Source: JAUWCL01 sp964599375 | Lineage (GTDB): Bacteria; Krumholzibacteriota; Krumholzibacteriia; Krumholzibacteriales; Krumholzibacteriaceae | DNA: 64,000 nt | Assembly (NCBI GenBank): GCA_964599375.1 | Contig: CAZREW010000002.1 | Location: forward strand, 124,001-188,000 | Direction: 5' to 3' | In this document: positions 1 to 8,444 of the stretch, one piece after another | Layout: each line of letters starts with the position of its first letter | Numbering within the stretch: position 1 is the first letter of the stretch | Made by a program: the position numbers and the translations under genes | The notes under the pieces: generated by a model | The model's database searches: none | What the model saw: the letters and a program-made list of their open reading frames with translations, nothing else | What the model was told of the DNA's origin: nothing

Positions 1-61
1 AGCCGTTTGGGCGGACCGCCTTATGTGCGATCCCCGCTCTGCTCCGCCTGTAGACTGAAAT

Positions 62-89
62 GGGGAGGGAGCCGCACGGCTCCCTCCCC
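62..89 (-). terminator. Terminator hairpin after pepD
   Basis: A perfect 12-bp stem (GGGGAGGGAGCC with GGCTCCCTCCCC) closes a 4-base loop just past the pepD stop codon. Read on the minus strand it is followed by CATTTCAG, which is only weakly T-rich. The rest of positions 1-115 shows no gene. Confidence 0.7.
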
Positions 90-115
90 CTGCCTGTGGT
101 CTATCCTGACGGCCC

Positions 116-1570
116 TCAGCCTGCCAGTTTCGTTACTAGTGCCGAGAGAAGCCCGTAGAACTTCCCGACCGAGGAAACGTTGACCCTCTCGTCGGGCGAA
201 TGCGGGTGCTGGATGTCGGGGCCGAACGAGATCATGTCCATCCCGGGGAACTTCTCCCCGATGATACCGCACTCGAGGCCGGCATGGATGGCGATCGTCT
301 TGGGCTCCGCTCCGAAGACCTCCTTGTGAACGCCCTTGAAGACCTTCAGGAGGTCCGAGTCGACGTTGGGCATCCATCCGGGGTAAGGATCGTTCTCGAC
401 TACCGAAGCACCGGCGAGCCTTGACATGGCGGCTATCCTGTCGCGCAGGGCCTGCAGGGCCGTCTTTATCGAGCTTCTCGTCGACGTGCCGATCTTCGCC
501 TCGCCGTCAGTCATCGAGATCGTGGCGAGGTTGTTCGAAGTCTCCACCAGACCTGCGATATCGTAGTTCATCGCCTCTACGCCATGCGGCAGGGCGATGA
601 GCAGGTCGAGAAGGGTCGCCTGGCTTGCGCCGTCGAGGACCTTGCTGCCGCCGCTGTCGGACGGGGCGAGCGACGCGCCAAGATCCTTCTCCCTGCCTCC
701 GAGCTCGATCGCGATCTTCGCTATCTGGTCGGAGACGAGCTCCTTGACGTCCTTTACGGCCGTATCGAGGATCATCAGCTCGGCGAACGCCTCGCGGGGG
801 ATCGCGTTACGCTTGTTGCCCCCCCTGATCTCGACCAGGTGCGCGGGCTGGCTCCCGGTTATCATGGCGACCAGCCTCGTTATGATCTTTATCGCGTTGC
901 CGCGCTGCTCGTGGATGTCGATCCCCGAGTGCCCCCCGCGCAGCCCGGATACCTTGAGCGTGAACGGTTTCGTCCCGGCGGGCGCGTCTATGCGTTTTAT
1001 GGGAAGGGTGATAGTCGAGTCGCCGCCGCCGGCGCATCCGATCGTCACCTCGCCGAGTGCCTCGCTGTCGAGGTTCAACATGACGGAGCCCTTCAGAAAT
1101 CCCGGCTTGATCTTGCCTGCGCCGGTCAGGCCGACTTCCTCGTCGACTGTGGCAAGGATCTCCAGTGGCCCGTGAACGACGTCGTCCGCCTCGGCTATCG
1201 CCATGCCGGAGGCGAGGCCTATGCCGTTATCCGCGCCGAGGGTCGTACCCTTCGCGGTGAGCCAGTCGCCGTCCATCTCCGTCTGGATCGCGTCCTTCAT
1301 GAAATCAAAGTCGATATCTGAGTTCTTCTCTCCGACCATGTCCATGTGTCCCTGGAGCACGATGACAGGCGCTTTCTCCTTGCCGGGGGTCGCGGGGACC
1401 CTGACGACGACGTTGCCGGTCTCGTCCTGCTCCGCGTCGAAACCCTTTGCGGCCGCCCATTCCAGCAGGTACTCGCCCATCCCGGCCTCGTTCCCCGACG
1501 TATGCGGTATCGAAAGGAATTTCTCGAAATGTACCCACAGATCCTTCGGTTCCATTCCGCTAAGCGACAT
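116..1570 (-). CDS. pepD: Aminoacyl-histidine dipeptidase (PepD-type M20 peptidase)
   Basis: A 484-aa cytosolic metallodipeptidase of the M20 PepD family, which cleaves Xaa-His and other dipeptides. The di-zinc motifs are in order: the LQGHMDMVGEK segment (His and Asp), TTLGADNGIGLA (bridging Asp), ATVDEEVGLTG (catalytic Glu pair), LNLDSEALGEV (Asp) and a late QHPHSPDERV (His). Length is normal for the family, so the protein looks complete and active. The ATG is preceded by GAGGAGA at a good distance. It stands alone on the minus strand, divergent from yjbQ, and ends at the hairpin at 62-89. Confidence 0.95.
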   Translation of the reverse strand: MSLSGMEPKDLWVHFEKFLSIPHTSGNEAGMGEYLLEWAAAKGFDAEQDETGNVVVRVPATPGKEKAPVIVLQGHMDMVGEKNSDIDFDFMKDAIQTEMDGDWLTAKGTTLGADNGIGLASGMAIAEADDVVHGPLEILATVDEEVGLTGAGKIKPGFLKGSVMLNLDSEALGEVTIGCAGGGDSTITLPIKRIDAPAGTKPFTLKVSGLRGGHSGIDIHEQRGNAIKIITRLVAMITGSQPAHLVEIRGGNKRNAIPREAFAELMILDTAVKDVKELVSDQIAKIAIELGGREKDLGASLAPSDSGGSKVLDGASQATLLDLLIALPHGVEAMNYDIAGLVETSNNLATISMTDGEAKIGTSTRSSIKTALQALRDRIAAMSRLAGASVVENDPYPGWMPNVDSDLLKVFKGVHKEVFGAEPKTIAIHAGLECGIIGEKFPGMDMISFGPDIQHPHSPDERVNVSSVGKFYGLLSALVTKLAG

Positions 1571-1724
1571 TCTCCTCGACCTCCTCTTCCTGTCCGTTCA
1601 GTGAATAGTGACAGATGTATTGTATATCCAGGTTCCCGGCATCCTGAGGGGGGGCCGGGCACTGGATTATAAGCAAGCCCGCCTGGGCGGTCAAGGCTTC
1701 CATTGGAGCGCCCGGTGAAGTATC

Positions 1725-2153
1725 ATGTCCGCGGGCATCATCATGGAGGCTGATTTGATAAGGGAGATAGCGGTAAAGACGAAAAGGCGCGTCGAGCTCG
1801 TAGACATCACATCGAGGATACGGGACCTGATAGAGGAAAGCGGAGTAGTAGAAGGGATCTGCCACATCTTCGTCCCACATACGACAGCGGCAGTGACCAT
1901 CAACGAGAAGGCCGACCCGGCCGTAGCGTCCGACATATCGAAGACACTCGAGAAGATCGTGCCGGAAGGCTGGGAGTACAGGCACGCTGAAGGGAACTCG
2001 GACGCGCACGTGAAGTCGTCGCTGGTCGGAGCAAGCGAGATGGTAATTATAACAGGCGGGCGGCCCCTGCTGGGCACCTGGCAGGCCGTATTCTTCTGCG
2101 AGTTCGACGGCCCGCGCTCGAGGCTCTGTTTCGTGAGGATCACAGGGGAGTGA
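1725..2153 (+). CDS. yjbQ: YjbQ family protein (UPF0047)
   Basis: A 142-aa protein of the YjbQ/UPF0047 family. It has the family core with the VPHTTAAVTINE segment and the C-terminal GTWQAVFFCEFDGPR region. E. coli YjbQ has weak thiamine-phosphate synthase activity, but the physiological role of the family is not settled. Two ATG codons are possible, 1725 and 1743. The first has a GGTGA about 7 bases upstream and was kept; the second would start at MEADLIREIAV, closer to family N-termini. A Thi4 homologue lies about 5.5 kb away on the same strand, too far to imply an operon. Its stop abuts the convergent gene at 2154. Confidence 0.9.
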   Translation: MSAGIIMEADLIREIAVKTKRRVELVDITSRIRDLIEESGVVEGICHIFVPHTTAAVTINEKADPAVASDISKTLEKIVPEGWEYRHAEGNSDAHVKSSLVGASEMVIITGGRPLLGTWQAVFFCEFDGPRSRLCFVRITGE

Positions 2154-3317
2154 TCACCAGGGATAAAGGTCGAATGTGAACCCCAGAAGTATCCTCTCCT
2201 CCCTTTCGAAGAAGGGGAACCTGCGGCCCCAGTCGACGGCCAGCTCGAGGTCGGGATGGTACGGGCGCCCTTCCGGTCTGCCGAGCGCTTCGCGCAGTAG
2301 AAGCCTCACCCTCGCGCGCTGCAGGTAATTCCAGTCCCCACCGTCCGGATGGCAGGCCTCCACACTGTATGAGAGCTGAAGGCTTGCCGCCAGGGTCCAG
2401 GTGGCCCGCGCGATCAGCAGCGGTCCGCCTTCGGAAAGGCCCGCTCCAGCCTCCGTCGAGTCGTACCAGGCATATCCAGCACCGAGGTCGACCCCCTTCA
2501 GGACGCTCACGGCGTGCCTGTTGAGCGGGTCGAACAGGTTGTCGAGCCTGACCGTCCCTGCAGCCATCGCCGAGGAGGCGGTCCGTATCGATCCGGAGTA
2601 GGAAGACTCCCGGTCATAGACATATCCCCCCTCGATACTCAGCCGCACGAGGCCGGTCCATTTTCTAGCCGCCGCCTTTACCCCGCTTCTCATCCTCGAG
2701 GTGGACCTCTCGACGCCTCCGGATGTATATGTCGTGCCATCGTGCGTGAAGAACGGCGTGACCGAAAGCCATCCACGGCCGAACCCCGGCTCGATGGCTA
2801 TATCGGTCGATCCCCTCGACGAGGTAAAGTCATATCCGGCCGACAGTCTGTTCCATCTGTACTCCTCGCCGTACGCCGAGAAAGCGGGAGCGATATTGTC
2901 GCGGAAGAAGCCGGCGACTCCTCCCCTGGCGTGCGAAGGCTCCCTGCCCGCCGGATCACATATCGACCGCAGCCGCATGGCGGCCTCTCCATTGCCGTAA
3001 GAGACCGAGTAGCACGTCCTGCCTTTCAGCCTCCCCGACGAGAGGACGACGAACCTGCCGCGGTCGCCGCCCGATAAGATCTCGACGCGCGAGGGATCGA
3101 ACGACTCACCCGTCTCGTCATCGGTGATGGTGAAATCGCGGCGATCCAGATCGCCTGATCCTATGGTGTCTGCCGCGGCGGAGAGCCCCAGCTCGATCCA
3201 GTAATGTCCCCTCTCGAAGAACACGGCGCTCTCTCCCGTGAACAGGGAGCCGGCGCCGGCCGCGGGAGGGACAAGGATAAAAGATATTGCCGCGGCGAAG
3301 ATGAATCTGATCCTCAC
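2154..3317 (-). CDS. Exported beta-barrel-like protein, unknown function
   Basis: A 387-aa protein with an N-terminal signal peptide (MRIRFIFAAAISFILVPPAAG, cleavage expected near AGA-GS). Much of the rest is alternating, aromatic-rich beta strands ending in FDLYPW. A terminal aromatic residue is typical of outer-membrane barrels. I do not recognise a named family. The start is GTG and overlaps the stop of the upstream 104-aa gene (TAGTG), so the two are probably translationally coupled. A possible structured RNA at 3755-3904 lies upstream of this pair. Confidence 0.75.
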   Translation of the reverse strand: MRIRFIFAAAISFILVPPAAGAGSLFTGESAVFFERGHYWIELGLSAAADTIGSGDLDRRDFTITDDETGESFDPSRVEILSGGDRGRFVVLSSGRLKGRTCYSVSYGNGEAAMRLRSICDPAGREPSHARGGVAGFFRDNIAPAFSAYGEEYRWNRLSAGYDFTSSRGSTDIAIEPGFGRGWLSVTPFFTHDGTTYTSGGVERSTSRMRSGVKAAARKWTGLVRLSIEGGYVYDRESSYSGSIRTASSAMAAGTVRLDNLFDPLNRHAVSVLKGVDLGAGYAWYDSTEAGAGLSEGGPLLIARATWTLAASLQLSYSVEACHPDGGDWNYLQRARVRLLLREALGRPEGRPYHPDLELAVDWGRRFPFFEREERILLGFTFDLYPW

Positions 3318-3631
3318 TACTCTTCCTCCTCTCCGGCTCCGGCCCTGAGAAGATGCTCGGCGTACTGGGGAAAACTTTCTCTTCTGTCATAGTGGGCGAC
3401 CGCTTTTTCCCCGACGCCGGTCGATTCGCCGAGCACCTCGAGGATATCGTCGAGCGTCTCGCCGTCCGGGATGTACTGAGCCTCGAAATCGCTTATCGGC
3501 GGCGGCTCTTCGGCTTCCACGTATATCTCGAGAAAATCCCCGCCGCTGATGCCGGTCCTAGAGGAGAAAGCCTCGGCGATCTTCGAGTATATCCAGTACC
3601 TTCTGTCCGTCCAGTTCATGAACCCCTCCAT
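3317..3631 (-). CDS. Small acidic hypothetical protein
   Basis: A 104-aa acidic protein with no signal peptide or membrane segment and no family I recognise. It has a short tyrosine-rich N-terminus (NWTDRRYWIYSKIAEAF) and ends in a Glu run. Its stop overlaps the GTG start of the exported barrel-like protein, so the two should be cotranscribed. An upstream in-frame Met/GTG is possible, but the ATG at 3631 follows a purine-rich GCATGGAGGG context. The 565 bases upstream, to the response regulator stop, hold a candidate RNA structure and a broken small reading frame. Confidence 0.7.
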   Translation of the reverse strand: MEGFMNWTDRRYWIYSKIAEAFSSRTGISGGDFLEIYVEAEEPPPISDFEAQYIPDGETLDDILEVLGESTGVGEKAVAHYDRRESFPQYAEHLLRAGAGEEEE

Positions 3632-3754
3632 GCGGCAGATGACCAGGCAGGCTGAATGTGATCTCTGTTTTTCGAAGGAAGATACTAATACACGAGGGAC
3701 TGGTGTGGCAAGGAAGAGCAGGGGTGCGGGCTGCCGTCACTCCGGTCCGGTCCG

Positions 3755-3904
3755 GGCATGAAAATGCCGCCTGAAAACGGCCTTAGCTCCTTGGAAGTGG
3801 AAAGCGATCCTAAGGGACTCTCACCGGAGCGTTGCTGGCCGAACCTGACGGATCAGGTGGAAGTCCTCTCCCGATAAGCGGCTCATCTCCTAGGGGAAGA
3901 GATG
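3755..3904. ncRNA. Candidate structured RNA upstream of the barrel operon
   Basis: Several perfect stems are stacked in 150 bases: GGCAT/ATGCC with a GAAA tetraloop on the plus strand (3755-3768), CCTTAG/CTAAGG (3781-3786 with 3810-3815), GGACT/AGTCC (3815-3819 with 3862-3866) enclosing ACCTGA-CGGA-TCAGGT (3843-3858), and CATCTC/GAGATG (3884-3889 with 3899-3904). No coding frame explains it. The GNRA loop favours a plus-strand RNA. The position, 124 bases before the 104-aa gene, favours a minus-strand leader. I could not match it to a known riboswitch class. The folding is hand-read. Confidence 0.4.
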
Positions 3905-3941
3905 GGGTTTTGTGGTAGGAAGGAAAAAACTCCCGTTATAT

Positions 3942-4106
3942 TCAGGCGGCAAACCCAAATCGATATTTGTCTGTCTCTATTCCTCTAACGACCTCCGTAT
4001 TGTCGTTGTTCCGGGCAGTCAGGATCTTTTCGATTTTTCTCGTTTCAATTGTCTTTTTGATCTACCCGAAAGCCTTTTCGTCCGCATCAACGGACAGATT
4101 AATCAT
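3942..4106 (-). pseudogene. Small reading frame with an internal amber stop
   Basis: From the ATG at 4106 the frame runs 14 codons (MINLSVDADEKAFG), meets TAG at 4062-4064, then stays open for 39 more codons to TGA at 3942. The peptide after the stop is highly charged (starting IKKTIETRKIEKIL) and protein-like. The stretch is much more AT-rich than its neighbours. It could be a decayed gene, a sequencing error, stop-codon readthrough, or chance in AT-rich DNA. I recognise no family, and the ribosome binding site is weak. The remaining bases of 3632-4196 hold the candidate RNA at 3755-3904 and no other gene I can support. Confidence 0.3.
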
Positions 4107-4196
4107 AACGGATCTTTCGCAGCAATACTATAGGGGATTCGACCTATTTTCACGAGGGTTTCCGGCATTCATGCCGCTGGCCGTGAGATGTCAGTA

Positions 4197-4865
4197 TCAT
4201 CGCTCGAGATCCAGATCGACGAGGCCTATCTGAATAGCATAGCGCACCAGCCCCGCCGTCTCGTGTATGCCGAGCTTGTTCATGATATTCGCCCGATGGT
4301 TCTCCACCGTCTTTACACTGATGAACTTCTTCTCCCCAATCTGCTTGCTCGTGTATCCCTCGGCGATAAGCTGGAGTATCTCCCTTTCCCTGTTGGTCAA
4401 CCTGCTGAACTCGTCCGGCGTTTTTCCCGACCTCTTGTGCTTCTCATACTTTTCGAGTGCGTCGGAGGACATCTCGGAGCTGATGTAGAACTCCCCGCTC
4501 ATCACGGTCTCGATCGCCTTGAGCAGGATATTGACGTCCTCTCCCTTGACCACGTACCCGTCCGCCCCCGCGTCGAGAGCACCGAAGAGATAGCTCTCCT
4601 CGTTATGTATCGTCAGGATGACCACCTTTGCGCTCGGAACATCCTTCTTGATTCGGGATGTCGCCTCGATACCACGCATTATAGGCATGCTGATGTCCAT
4701 GATAACGACGTCGGGCACCAGTTCCACGGCCTTTGTTATCGCGTCCTGTCCGTTATCGACTTCACCTACGACATCGATGGATTCCTCCTCCACAAGCCTC
4801 CTTACACCCTGCCTGAACATCGTGTGGTCCTCGACAAGCAGTACCCTGACTTTATCCTTCATCAC
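4197..4865 (-). CDS. NarL/LuxR-type response regulator
   Basis: A 222-aa two-component regulator. The receiver domain (about residues 5-122) has the acidic pair E12-D13, the phosphoacceptor Asp57 in VVIMDISMP, and the conserved Lys107. The C-terminal LuxR/NarL helix-turn-helix (about 154-212) contains LTNREREILQLIAEG and the recognition segment SVKTVENHRANIMNKL. It should bind DNA as a dimer after phosphorylation. The start lies inside the end of the upstream kinase gene (14-base overlap), so the two almost certainly form one two-component system. Targets cannot be told from the sequence. Confidence 0.95.
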   Translation of the reverse strand: MMKDKVRVLLVEDHTMFRQGVRRLVEEESIDVVGEVDNGQDAITKAVELVPDVVIMDISMPIMRGIEATSRIKKDVPSAKVVILTIHNEESYLFGALDAGADGYVVKGEDVNILLKAIETVMSGEFYISSEMSSDALEKYEKHKRSGKTPDEFSRLTNREREILQLIAEGYTSKQIGEKKFISVKTVENHRANIMNKLGIHETAGLVRYAIQIGLVDLDLER

Positions 4866-7503
4866 GTTCCTCCATCGGTATTGACGCGCGTATCCTCGTC
4901 CCGCGGCCCGGGGCGGAGATTATCCTGAACCTGCCCCCCATTCCCCTGAGCCTTTCTCGCATATTTATTATTCCCAGCCCCTTCCCCCTCGATTCCTCTC
5001 CTTCGGGGATAAAGCCCCTGCCGTCATCCTCGACCGCCAGGATAAGGTCGGGATAACCGCGGATGATCCTTACCATTACATTCTTCGCTCCGGCATGCTT
5101 GACCACGTTCGTCAACGCTTCCTGCGCGATCCGGTACATCGTGAGCGCCTCACTACCCACCAGCTTGCCGTCAAATCCCGTTGTGACAAGTTCGACATTG
5201 AGATCGTCGCTCCTGATGAACTTGTCGATATATGAGCTGAGCGCCGGGCGCAGGCCAAGATCATCCAGCACCGCCGGATGAATCGAGTACGATAGCTCTC
5301 GAACGTTCTGTGTTAGCTCTTTCAGCTGCTCTTTGATCTTGGCAAGAGTCCCCTTGGATTTATTTTCGCAGGATTCGAGCTGAGTTTCAAGAAAAAGAAT
5401 CTCGCCGTTGATGGCCACTATAGACTGCCCCAGCTCGTCGTGGAGCTTAAGCGCCATCATGTTCCTCTCCTTCTCGATCAGGTCTATAAGGCTGCCGGCA
5501 AGCTCCTTGAGCTTCTTTTCGTAGTATTCACGATCCGCAATAAGCGCACGGTGCTCGAACTGCAGCCGCACCTGGGTCTGGACTATCTCGAAGAAACGCA
5601 TCTTCTCCGGCCCGATATGATGGTCCTTCCCGTAGCCGATGAGGAATATCGCCGTTTCCCTGTTCCTGATCTTCACCGGGAACGCTATCGTCTGGTACAC
5701 GCCGTATCCCCTCATCGCCTCTGTCCTTTTCGTCACCTCAACAGCGTCTTCCTCTATGATCATTGCCCTGTCATCCCTGATTATCCGGGAGGCTGTCTCG
5801 CTGAGCATCGGGCTCCTGCCGTAATCCCTTATGAAATCGTCGGAGAAGTTTTTCGCGGCGGTCATCTCGATCGCGCCGGTGTCGCCGTCGACACTGCAGA
5901 CCCCCGCGCTCAGCGCCTCGCTGTTGTCGAGGAGCGCCTCTAGGACCATGTCCATTATCTCCATGTCCCTCGAGCCCGAATCGAATATCTCCCGGAGCCT
6001 GTTCACGACGGACAGCTCCCTGTTCCGCCTGGCCAGCTCCATCTCGGCAGCCTTCCGGGCATTGATGTCCTTTACCACTATCATGCCCCTCGGATATCCT
6101 TCCTCTGACGGGGGAAGGGGTTTGGCCATCGCCTCGACCCAGACATCATTGCCCGATTTCGACACTATCCTGAACTCTATCGACTCGACCGAAGTCCGGG
6201 CCTTGAATCTCGCAAAGACATTCATGAGATCCGGACGGTCCTCGGGATGGACAGCGCTTAATCCGCTTAACTTGGCTTCCAGCTCTCCCCTGCTGTACCC
6301 CGTGATCTTCTCGAAGGCGCCGGCCATCCACTCCCTGCGAAGCGATCCATCGGGAAGAAGCGTGGCGACGAAGGTGTAGTCCGAGGTCATCTCTGATATT
6401 GTCCGGTATTTCTGTTCGGATTCGGCGAGCGCTTTCTGGGCGTTCTCCCTGCGGTTGATCTCCTCGAGCAGCTGCCTGTTGGTTTCCTCCAGCTCGGCCG
6501 TTCCCTCCCTTACCAGCTCCTCTAGCCTATCGCGGTGCTTCTTGAGTTCCTTCTCGGCGCTGACCCTGGATGTGATATCCTCGGTGTGGACCATCACGGT
6601 GTCCGGGGGGACGAAGACGTACTTTACCGACAGGTCCCATCTCTCGTCTATCACGTCGTCTTCGTATTCTCTCTCGTACCCGAATGTCATTTTTTCCGAA
6701 AAACATCTCTCGAGATCCTCTAATATCCCTGGCCGGTTCCTGAGGACCTCTTCGGCGCTTTTCCCGATTTCGTTCTCTGTAAGCCCCTTCGTCATCTTCT
6801 TCGCGGCTTTGTTGTACCCTTCGAATACTATCGCGCCGCCCTTCTTCCTGAAGGTGAAGGTGGGAATAGGAAGCGCCATGAAAAGGGTCCGTGTGTACTC
6901 CTCGCTCTCGCGAAGGGACCTCTCCGCCTCGATACGCACCTTTACCTCGGAGGCGAGCGTATCGTTCGCCTCCTCGAGCTCGGCGGTCCTTGCCTTGACG
7001 GTCTCCTCGAGCCGGTCGCGGTATTTCTTCAGGTCGCTGCGCGCCCTGTCGAGCTCTGTCACGTCCCTGAAGATTATAAGGACCAGCGGAGCTCCCTGTT
7101 CCGTCAAGCAGTTGACCGATATCTGGAAAATCCTTTCCTCACCCTCTAACTCTAATGCCTTCCGCACGACATACCTGTAGCCAGGCACTAGATGGGATTT
7201 TATCTCCTCTATATGGGGGCGCAGCTCCGGCATATCTATCACTGAATCCTTCAGGCCGGTGTAGTCGGCCTCTGGATCGAGGCGATGCAGCAATTTCCAG
7301 ATCCTGTTGCAGTAAATGAACGTCCCGTCGATATCGAAGAGCCCGATCGCGTCGCTGGCGTGGTCGAGCCCGCCGATTATTCTTTCCAGCAGTTCTGACT
7401 TGTTCCTGTTCGTTCTCAATGCCCTCTCCGTCTGCCTGGCCTCTCTGATCTCCCGTGTATCGATGATAACATAAGTCCTGCTCCCAGTGGATGAAAGAGT
7501 CAT
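4852..7503 (-). CDS. PAS/GAF multi-sensor histidine kinase (HisKA_3)
   Basis: An 883-aa soluble sensor kinase with no membrane segment. By eye the order is PAS (about 45-150), coiled coil, PAS (205-310), coiled coil, PAS (375-490), GAF (510-650), then a NarX/DesK-type HisKA_3 domain with His688 in ALKLHDELGQ. The ATPase domain has the N box (QEALTNVVKHA), G1 (VEDDGRGF) and G2 (GKGLGIINMRERL), so it looks catalytically intact. No heme- or flavin-binding signature could be assigned, so the signal is unknown; it should be cytoplasmic. It overlaps its response regulator. The first 30 residues are helical and the exact start is uncertain. Confidence 0.93.
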   Translation of the reverse strand: MTLSSTGSRTYVIIDTREIREARQTERALRTNRNKSELLERIIGGLDHASDAIGLFDIDGTFIYCNRIWKLLHRLDPEADYTGLKDSVIDMPELRPHIEEIKSHLVPGYRYVVRKALELEGEERIFQISVNCLTEQGAPLVLIIFRDVTELDRARSDLKKYRDRLEETVKARTAELEEANDTLASEVKVRIEAERSLRESEEYTRTLFMALPIPTFTFRKKGGAIVFEGYNKAAKKMTKGLTENEIGKSAEEVLRNRPGILEDLERCFSEKMTFGYEREYEDDVIDERWDLSVKYVFVPPDTVMVHTEDITSRVSAEKELKKHRDRLEELVREGTAELEETNRQLLEEINRRENAQKALAESEQKYRTISEMTSDYTFVATLLPDGSLRREWMAGAFEKITGYSRGELEAKLSGLSAVHPEDRPDLMNVFARFKARTSVESIEFRIVSKSGNDVWVEAMAKPLPPSEEGYPRGMIVVKDINARKAAEMELARRNRELSVVNRLREIFDSGSRDMEIMDMVLEALLDNSEALSAGVCSVDGDTGAIEMTAAKNFSDDFIRDYGRSPMLSETASRIIRDDRAMIIEEDAVEVTKRTEAMRGYGVYQTIAFPVKIRNRETAIFLIGYGKDHHIGPEKMRFFEIVQTQVRLQFEHRALIADREYYEKKLKELAGSLIDLIEKERNMMALKLHDELGQSIVAINGEILFLETQLESCENKSKGTLAKIKEQLKELTQNVRELSYSIHPAVLDDLGLRPALSSYIDKFIRSDDLNVELVTTGFDGKLVGSEALTMYRIAQEALTNVVKHAGAKNVMVRIIRGYPDLILAVEDDGRGFIPEGEESRGKGLGIINMRERLRGMGGRFRIISAPGRGTRIRASIPMEERDEG

Positions 7504-7637
7504 CGTCCCCGCCGAAAAGCCTGATTTTGACTTGACCCTCCGCCCCCGGTCGTTTACAAGTTAGCTGCCAGATCACAGCGGGCGGGCCCCGCCACCCGCG
7601 TCCTCGACAAAAATCAGACAGACCGGAGGCAAATGGG

Positions 7638-8444
7638 ATGCCGCTAAGCGAAAGAACCATAACAGAAGCTATAATAAAGAGTTATACGGACAAACTTTTC
7701 GGTGCGGTGAGTTGCGACGTAGCCGTCGTCGGAGCCGGCCCCGCCGGCCTCATCGCCGCGGCCGACCTGGCCCGCGGCGGCTGGAAGACGTGCCTCTTTG
7801 AGCGGGGGCTCAGCATAGGAGGCGGAATTTGGGGCGGGGGGATGATGATGAACGTGATCGTGATACAGGAGGAGGGCAAGGATATCCTCGATGAGTTCGG
7901 GATAACGACTGAGCCGTTCAAGAAGGGCTATCACACAGCCGACTCTGTCGAGGCGGCCTGCTCGCTCGGCGCCCGGGCCTGCAAGAACGGAGCGAGGATC
8001 TTCAACCTCGTGAGCGTCGAGGACATCATACTGAAGGATAACGCTGCGGCCGGGGTAGTGATAAACTGGACCGCCGTCGAGACGGCTGCGCTTCGCGTCG
8101 CTCCCCTGTCCGTCGAGTGCAGGTTCATCATCGATGCTACCGGCTACGCCGCGGAGGTAGTGCGGGGCATAGAGCGCAAGGCTGACGCGCGCCTTCTTAC
8201 ACCGACCGGAAAGATAGAGGGCGAGCGCCCGCTCTGGGCCGACAGGGGCGAGCAGAACACCGTCGAGAACACGAAGGAGATCTTCCCCAACGTTTATGTG
8301 GCCGGGATCTGCGCGAACACGTCGTTCGGCTCCTTCCGGGTGGGCCCCATATTCGGCGGAGTGCTTCAGTCCGGCAGGAAAGCGGCCAGGCTCATCTCGG
8401 AGAGGCTCAAGGAAGAGAAGGATTCACTGCTGCAGCAGCAGTGA
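7638..8444 (+). CDS. thi4: Thi4-family flavoprotein with altered active site
   Basis: A 268-aa homologue of Thi4, the ADP-thiazole synthase that makes the thiamine thiazole from NAD and glycine. The dinucleotide-binding VVGAGPAGLIAA (30-41), the GGGIWGGGMM segment (61-70) and the C-terminal FRVGPIFGGVLQSG are clear. However, archaeal enzymes have His-Val-Asp-Pro and an ATGH motif, and yeast has Cys205 at the His position. Here those sites are Arg153, Ala155 and Tyr170. If the alignment is right, both iron ligands and the sulfur-donor position are gone. The stop region overlaps the convergent addA gene by 38 bases. I saw no TPP riboswitch in the 134-base upstream gap. RBS: GGAGGCAAATGGG. Confidence 0.85.
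   Translation: MPLSERTITEAIIKSYTDKLFGAVSCDVAVVGAGPAGLIAAADLARGGWKTCLFERGLSIGGGIWGGGMMMNVIVIQEEGKDILDEFGITTEPFKKGYHTADSVEAACSLGARACKNGARIFNLVSVEDIILKDNAAAGVVINWTAVETAALRVAPLSVECRFIIDATGYAAEVVRGIERKADARLLTPTGKIEGERPLWADRGEQNTVENTKEIFPNVYVAGICANTSFGSFRVGPIFGGVLQSGRKAARLISERLKEEKDSLLQQQ

Noticed and set aside
3770..3912. SAM (S-box) riboswitch on the minus strand
   Set aside because: CTTATCGGGAGAGG and GGCCAGCAAC recall S-box pieces, but the core GGAGGGA and GGCAACC elements and the four-way junction do not line up. Left as an unclassified structure.
3967..4233. 88-codon plus-strand frame in the AT-rich gap
   Set aside because: No ribosome site, hydrophobic composition typical of the complement of a charged minus-strand frame, and it runs into the response regulator gene.
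7504..7637. TPP riboswitch before the Thi4 homologue
   Set aside because: Neither the CTGAGA nor the ACCTGATCTGG core is present; the region is short and shows only a GC stem.
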